Assembly: GCF_900111485.1 (NCBI RefSeq)
Contig: NZ_FOIC01000003.1
Coordinates: 218,588-282,587 of the forward strand
DNA: 64,000 nt
Reading direction: 5' to 3'
Source: Natrinema hispanicum
GTDB taxonomy: Archaea; Halobacteriota; Halobacteria; Halobacteriales; Natrialbaceae
In this document: piece after piece, positions 60,198-64,000 of the stretch
Position numbering within the stretch: position 1 is the first letter of the stretch
Layout: each line of letters opens with the position of its first letter
Program-made: the position numbers and the translations under genes
Notes under the pieces: generated by a model
Databases searched by the model: none
What the model was told of the DNA's origin: nothing
What the model saw: the letters and a program-made list of their open reading frames with translations, nothing else

Positions 60198-60584
60198 TTA
60201 CGCGTTTTCGTTCTCGTCGCCGTCGTCTTCGTGGTCCGTCATCTCGCGGGTCAGTTCAGCGGCCTCCTCGAGGACGCGCTGGGTCTCGGCGGTCATCGAC
60301 CCACGGCCGGGCTGGCGGCTCTGCCGTGCGATTCCCTCCTCGAGCGAGTCGGGACGACCAGGCTCGTGGCCGCCTGCCTCGAACTCGGGTGTGTCGATTT
60401 CCTGAACGTGTGGACTGATGCGCTCGCCGAGTTCGTCCGGCGTGCAGTCGCTCCAGTCGGGGGCGTACTCGGCAAGCCACGCGCGATGGTCCTCGCGACC
60501 GAGCGATGCGGTGATCGCAAGGTGGTTCGCGAGGTGTACTGCGTCTGCCTCCTCGGCATCACAGACCGGACAGGCGTATCCCAT
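60198..60584 (-). CDS. DUF5810 family protein
   Basis: A 128-residue protein. The N-terminus 'MGYACPVCDAEEADAVHLANHLAITASLGREDHRAWL' is a C2H2-like zinc finger (CPVC...HLANH). The C-terminal half is acidic and probably helical or disordered. This is the haloarchaeal DUF5810 pattern. ATG 60584 begins directly at the zinc finger. It probably forms a transcript with the DUF5809 gene. Confidence 0.78.
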   Translation of the reverse strand: MGYACPVCDAEEADAVHLANHLAITASLGREDHRAWLAEYAPDWSDCTPDELGERISPHVQEIDTPEFEAGGHEPGRPDSLEEGIARQSRQPGRGSMTAETQRVLEEAAELTREMTDHEDDGDENENA

Positions 60585-60627
60585 ACCTGATGGTACGACT
60601 CCGGACGCTAAAACGTCCCGCAACCCG

Positions 60628-61101
60628 CTATCCCACTTTCCGAATCATCACGATCGCATCCTCGCCGTCGGCATAGTAGTGGGGGACTCGCCGTAATGGC
60701 TCGAAGCCGAACTCCCGATACAGCCGTTTTGCCCCCTCGTTGGACTGGCGCACCTCGAGTTTGACCGTGTCGGCACCGTGGGCCGCGAGCACGCCGAGCG
60801 ATCGGGAGAGCAACGTGGAGGCGACACCCGCCCGACGGTAGTCAGGATGGACGGCAACGTCTTTGATGTGCCCGAGCGCGCGGCCGATCTGCTGTGTAAC
60901 GTCGGCGACGACGTATCCGGCGATCCTTCCGTCGATTTCGGCAACAAGAAAGCCGGGTTCACCGAGGAATCGCTCGAAGGCGTCGTACGGCCAGGCCTGC
61001 GAAAAGGACGCGTTCTCAATACGAACAACCGCAAGGAGATCCGCACGCTCTGCGGGCCTGATCGATACCGCCTCGCCGTCCTCGGGTGCGGAGGTCGTCA
61101 C
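60628..61101 (-). CDS. rimI: Ribosomal protein S18-alanine N-acetyltransferase family (RimI/Ard1-like)
   Basis: A 157-residue GNAT acetyltransferase with a GTG start (VTTSAPEDGEAVSIRPAE). The acetyl-CoA motif is 'VHPDYRRAGVASTLLSRSL' and the substrate end 'KLEVRQSNEGAKRLYREFGFEPLRRVPHYYADGEDAIVM', typical of RimI/archaeal Ard1, which acetylate protein N-termini. TTTTAC on the minus strand 27 nt upstream fixes the GTG as a leaderless start and rejects the longer frame. Confidence 0.9.
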   Translation of the reverse strand: MTTSAPEDGEAVSIRPAERADLLAVVRIENASFSQAWPYDAFERFLGEPGFLVAEIDGRIAGYVVADVTQQIGRALGHIKDVAVHPDYRRAGVASTLLSRSLGVLAAHGADTVKLEVRQSNEGAKRLYREFGFEPLRRVPHYYADGEDAIVMIRKVG

Positions 61102-61124
61102 ACGCGAGGCTAACACACCAAGCA

Positions 61125-61130
61125 GTAAAA
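61125..61130 (-). promoter_or_regulatory. TATA box for rimI
   Basis: TTTTAC on the minus strand, centred 27 nt before the GTG at 61101, which supports this start. Confidence 0.5.
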
Positions 61131-61796
61131 GCCGTGCGCGTCGCGGCAGGGACATCCACGGTTCGCGGGTCGCGGTTGCAGCGTATTCGATATGAGTTGA
61201 CCGAACAGACCTCCGTTATCAGTGTCGAACGACCGCGCGCCAGCCCACAGAGTCGCCGCGTCGGAACTGATCTGGCAGTATTCGGTTCAAATCTGGACTC
61301 AATTATCGCCAGCATCGCCTTACAAGGCCATTTATCGTGGTATGCGGGCGCACAATTCGTCGCGAGGAGTGCCTCATCTAGCGGCCCATATTGCCACATC
61401 CAGGCCGGTAGCGAGCACCTGTGCCCTCGAGACTCCTGTAAGACGTGCGGGCTCCAGCGTCACGAACAACGACGCTTATCGTCACGTCCCAACAGCAGCC
61501 AGGCAGTATACACACCGCGGTAACCGAAACAGCGCGAAATAGCTGTCTCGAACAGCACCACCACGCCGGCAGGTCCGTGTTTCGGGCTGTCTACGCGACT
61601 CGAGCGAGCAGACAGTCATAAAATCGGCTTTCGACCCCTTTCGGAAAGACCGAGGTTGCTCTCGGCTCTCGCATCGGATAGACTCGGTTGCGAAACCGGT
61701 TCGACACGCTGGCGTCGAAGGCGTTACTCGTCGGAGATAGCGGCATAATCGACCCATAAGACAGAGCACGGGTATCTCTTGCAGCCGAAACGATAC
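61131..61796. other. Long region without a recognisable gene
   Basis: About 670 nt between the divergent rimI and the tiny acidic gene. Several short frames exist but none has family features or haloarchaeal acidity, and many use stop-rich AT patches. The region is less GC-rich than its flanks. I see no tRNA, no long palindrome and no match to the repeats elsewhere in the window. A non-coding RNA or decayed gene is possible. Confidence 0.35.
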
Positions 61797-61801
61797 TTAT
61801 A
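61797..61801 (+). promoter_or_regulatory. TATA box for the 46-residue acidic protein
   Basis: TTATA centred 27 nt before the ATG at 61826, a leaderless promoter that supports the small gene. Confidence 0.5.
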
Positions 61802-61825
61802 CTGGCAGGGTTCGAAACGCCGTCG

Positions 61826-61966
61826 ATGACTGACACAGCCGAATGCAATCCAAAGCCGGCCGAACAAAAACCAACGGAACGCGATGACGCACATCTCACC
61901 GACATCGAAGAGGGGGCCGGCTGTACGGAAATCTGGGAGCATCTCGCCGAGAAGCGCGAGGAATAA
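61826..61966 (+). CDS. Tiny acidic protein of unknown function
   Basis: A 46-residue frame (MTDTAECNPKPAEQKPTERDD...), strongly acidic with two cysteines (Cys7 and Cys33), ending in a helix 'CTEIWEHLAEKREE'. A TATA box at the leaderless distance and haloarchaeal composition support it. A metal- or partner-binding peptide is imaginable, but nothing more can be said. Confidence 0.55.
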   Translation: MTDTAECNPKPAEQKPTERDDAHLTDIEEGAGCTEIWEHLAEKREE

Positions 61967-62020
61967 CACCTCTCTCGTCCAGACAATGAGCTTTTTGATG
62001 CGAGCAACCTATGCAGGTTT

Positions 62021-62716
62021 ATGACCGACAATCGACCCGGTGAGGGTTCGAACCGCCGCGCCGAGAACGGTCGATCGGTTCCGACGGATCGTGAATCGCC
62101 CGTCGGCGCACCAGTTATCCGGGGTGACGAATCGGTCACCGGAACTCGCGCCCGCGAAGCCGTCCAATTCGACCCCGACGACGCCGACAGCCTCGCTGAC
62201 GCCGCCGAAACCGTCCGCCGGTTTGCCGCTGGGAAAACCACCGACGACCACCTCTACATGCTCCGCGGTGCAGCCGCCTGTGCCGCTCTTGTCCGTGGTG
62301 AAGGCTCGTACAAAGCCGCTGCTGAACGCGCCGGTGGCGAAGCGACTGTCTCGTTCATCCGCAAATGGGCCCGCGTCCACGACCTTCCGCGATCGGTCCG
62401 CAAACAGGTGGCGCTCGGTCAGATTGCACCGACCGCTGCCAAACACATCGCTCGCGTCGGTGGTGAAGCACGACTGTTGCTCGCGTGGGCAACCCTCGAT
62501 GGCGACCTTACCGTCCGCGATGTCCGCAGCATCGCCAGCAAAGTCAACGATGGCGTTCCGATCGATCGGGCACTCATCAAACACGATGTCGTCCTCGGTG
62601 AACTCGAACTCACGCTCTCGCCGACGACGTACCGCGATCTCCGGCGACGGGCATCTATCGAAGGCGTCGAACCGGGTCAGCTCGTCACAGATGCACTCGA
62701 ACACTACTTCGAATAA
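62021..62716 (+). CDS. DUF7119 family protein
   Basis: A 231-residue haloarchaeal protein. The N-terminal 60 residues are acidic and disordered. Then comes a helical region: 'AAACAALVRGEGSYKAAAERAGGEATVSFIRKWARVHDLPRSVRKQVALGQIAPTAAKHIARVGGEARLLLAWATLDGDLTVRDVRSIASKVN'. The Lys-x-x-Ala-Glu-x-Ala and 'LGQIAPTAAKHIARV' segments resemble the helix-turn-helix of ParB-type proteins, so DNA binding is possible. The end is 'PTTYRDLRRRASIEGVEPGQLVTDALEHYFE', reminiscent of a ribbon-helix-helix. Its start follows a T-rich CTTTTTGAT by about 27 nt. Confidence 0.75.
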   Translation: MTDNRPGEGSNRRAENGRSVPTDRESPVGAPVIRGDESVTGTRAREAVQFDPDDADSLADAAETVRRFAAGKTTDDHLYMLRGAAACAALVRGEGSYKAAAERAGGEATVSFIRKWARVHDLPRSVRKQVALGQIAPTAAKHIARVGGEARLLLAWATLDGDLTVRDVRSIASKVNDGVPIDRALIKHDVVLGELELTLSPTTYRDLRRRASIEGVEPGQLVTDALEHYFE

Positions 62717-62745
62717 CGGCCTCCGCGCCGATCGAGAAAGAAACG

Positions 62746-62750
62746 TTTAA
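62746..62750 (+). promoter_or_regulatory. TATA box for tRNA-Lys
   Basis: TTTAA about 31 nt before the first base of the tRNA, the usual position for an archaeal tRNA promoter. Confidence 0.45.
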
Positions 62751-62778
62751 CCGGGACTCCCCAAAAGAGGGAAGTGCA

Positions 62779-62852
<74 letters not shown>

Positions 62853-63419
62853 CTTTTGCGACGAACAACTTCGTCAGAAGCACTGCGGCTAGAGCGATTT
62901 CAAGGAGACGAGTTACAGCCCGCAGTGAGCAAAGCGAACGAGCAGGAAGTCGCAGTGTCGTTCACAGACCCGCATCTCACCGTAACCAACTCCGCGAGCG
63001 ACGAGCATTGAGAACAACAGTATTTGCACGCAGAGTGCGTGCATTCTCATCCCATGTCACTTCCAAACAAATACGCAACCATCGTTCCTGTCTCGCGTTC
63101 TCTCTGCACGTTACGAGAGTGAAATCTCGTGTTGGACATGTCTCTCGAGACGAGTCGTATTCCAGAGGATCTCCAAACAGTGCCTATGGTGTCTCCCAAC
63201 AGGACAGTCAGATATGTCCTACTGTTCGAGAGCAGGTGCTCTTACAACTGACTTCGAGACCTGAAGCACTCGAGACGCATACTAAAGTCCGCAATGAAAG
63301 TATCGGTAACGGAACTGATCAACTATAGTCATAGTCTAACTGCATGATATACTCAACGAACAGTCCTCTCACCTTGACTGACAGTAGTTTCGCTCAAGAG
63401 ATCCATGTCTGTCGGTTCA
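62853..63419. other. Region between tRNA-Lys and the rRNA operon end
   Basis: About 570 nt between the oppositely directed tRNA-Lys and tRNA-Cys. CTTTTG right after tRNA-Lys may end its transcript. The rest is less GC-rich, with short frames lacking any family look. I see no integrase gene or duplicated tRNA 3' end that would mark an insertion. Confidence 0.35.
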
Positions 63420-63434
63420 GAAAAACGTCAAAAA
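63420..63434 (-). terminator. Double T-run at the end of the rRNA operon
   Basis: On the minus strand two runs of five thymines (within GGCTTTTTGACGTTTTTC) follow the last base of tRNA-Cys, a typical archaeal terminator. Confidence 0.55.
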
Positions 63435-63509
63435 GCCAAGGGCCGGATTTGAACCGGCGATGGGCGGCTCTGCAGGCCGCTGCGTTCGGCCGGACTCTGC
63501 CACCTTGGC
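63434..63509 (-). tRNA. tRNA-Cys (anticodon GCA)
   Basis: Acceptor stem GCCAAGG/CCTTGGC, anticodon stem GCGGC/GCCGC with loop CTGCAGA (anticodon GCA), T stem GCCGG/CCGGC around TTCAAAT. The D arm pairs weakly (only two clear pairs). It is the last gene of the rRNA operon, after 5S, as in many haloarchaea. Confidence 0.95.
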
Positions 63510-63593
63510 GCATCTTCCTCTTGTTACTGCGTTCGTTTAAGCATAGCGGTACGGATCAGCCCCGGTTAGAGCCTGACCAGCATATACGAAGAA

Positions 63594-63635
63594 AGCTCCA
63601 CACAGCCACCGCGAACGCGGTCGCTCTGTGGAGCT
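63594..63635 (-). other. Compound hairpin between 5S rRNA and tRNA-Cys
   Basis: Outer stem AGCTCCACA/TGTGGAGCT (9 bp, exact) encloses an inner CCGCG-AA-CGCGG stem. It lies just after the 5S 3' end on the minus strand and is a likely processing structure of the operon transcript. Confidence 0.5.
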
Positions 63636-63653
63636 ATCGTATAGAGTATGAGT

Positions 63654-63775
63654 GGAGGCGGCGAATCGACGTTCCCAGAGGGTCGCCCACTCCAGTACTT
63701 GCCGATACGCAGGCGAGCTTATCTTCCGTGTTCGGGATGGGTACGGGAGGCACCTCGCCGCTGTGGCCGCCGTAA
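63654..63775 (-). rRNA. rrf: 5S ribosomal RNA
   Basis: The minus strand shows the conserved archaeal 5S segments CCCGTACCCATCCCGAACACG, GATAAGC and AGTACTGGAGTGGGCGACC, with pairing ends GGCGGCC near the 5' end and GCCGCC near the 3' end. The length of about 122 nt is normal. Ends are estimated to within a few bases. Confidence 0.93.
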
Positions 63776-63908
63776 TGCCGACCGACGGACTCGAACCGTC
63801 GTCAAACCGTAATCGGTGGTGTGTCCAAGACCGTCATGTACGTGTAGTCCAGTTTGCGTCCGGACCCGTTCACCGCGTCACGGATCCAATGCGTTATAGT
63901 TGTAGTGT

Positions 63909-64000
63909 ATGAGTGTGTGGCTTGGCCGATTAGTGCTCGCGGACTCAACACCTCGTTGCCTTGGTGCGTACATCCCGAGTCTATCGATCTCGTCTTCTAC
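63909..64000 (-). rRNA. rrl: 23S ribosomal RNA, 3' end (partial)
   Basis: The minus strand ends with the conserved 23S 3' sequence TTGAGTCCGCGAGCACTAAT followed by CGGCCAAGCCACACACTC. The gene continues beyond the right edge. The 3' end is placed near 63909; the 5S follows after a spacer of about 130 nt. Confidence 0.93.

Noticed and set aside
62853..63433. Integration site at tRNA-Lys
   Set aside because: No integrase, no duplicated tRNA 3' end and no mobile genes next to it in the window.

Overview
The window comes from a haloarchaeon, probably of the Natrialbales type (Natrinema/Haloterrigena-like; this placement is inference). The basis is GC-rich DNA, acidic proteins, leaderless genes with TATA boxes about 27 nt upstream of the start, Sec61-beta, aSUI1, deoxyhypusine synthase, coenzyme F420 enzymes, and the typical rRNA/tRNA-Cys order.

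Layout. 1-6.4 kb: an AIM24-family protein, a LEA/WHy-domain lipoprotein-like membrane protein, two divergent sensor histidine kinases and a flavin/PPOX-fold protein. 6.5-17.7 kb: an MQO-family FAD oxidoreductase, a voltage-gated-type K+ channel with a C-terminal zinc ribbon, a CPA1 Na+/H+ antiporter, a methyltransferase, several small haloarchaeal hypotheticals, deoxyhypusine synthase and a Nif3 protein. 17.8-25.3 kb: a cytochrome oxidase subunit I+III fusion, glycerophosphodiesterase, F420H2:NADP reductase, thioredoxin, Sec61-beta and PdxT.

25.4-32.8 kb is the accessory highlight. Two DUF4157 (eCIS-core, HELAH zincin) proteins are each followed immediately by a paralogous partner protein. 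Between them lie the debris of a third pair and the truncated 5' end of a second ATPase gene. A large AAA+ ATPase gene is divergent from the second pair. No tube, sheath or baseplate genes are visible, so this looks like an orphan contractile-injection-type effector/ATPase module with its own duplication history.

32.8-44.8 kb: bifunctional nuclease, HisE, Cys-rich four-helix bundle protein, NOG1 and EngB GTPases, a DUF389 membrane protein, a cluster of very stable short-loop hairpins, a 2-hydroxyacid dehydrogenase, a NUDIX-eIF2B-like fusion, a phosphoesterase, an RHH regulator and the cobalt ECF transporter cbiMNQO. 45.3-52.8 kb: an operon of an atypical Nramp-like transporter, hydantoinase/oxoprolinase A and B subunits and an Asp/Glu racemase-family protein, followed by cofE and mer (F420 synthesis and use). 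53-61 kb: small zinc-ribbon and cold-shock proteins, the MoxR-DUF58-transglutaminase operon, SUI1, rhodanese, NUDIX, DUF5809/DUF5810 and RimI. 61.8-64 kb: a tiny acidic protein, a DUF7119 protein, tRNA-Lys, and on the minus strand the 3' end of an rRNA operon (23S partial, 5S, tRNA-Cys).

F420 is a recurring theme (NpdG, CofE, Mer, and two PPOX-fold proteins that could use flavin or F420). A dispersed repeat of about 90 bp occurs twice (about 21.4 and 45.0 kb).
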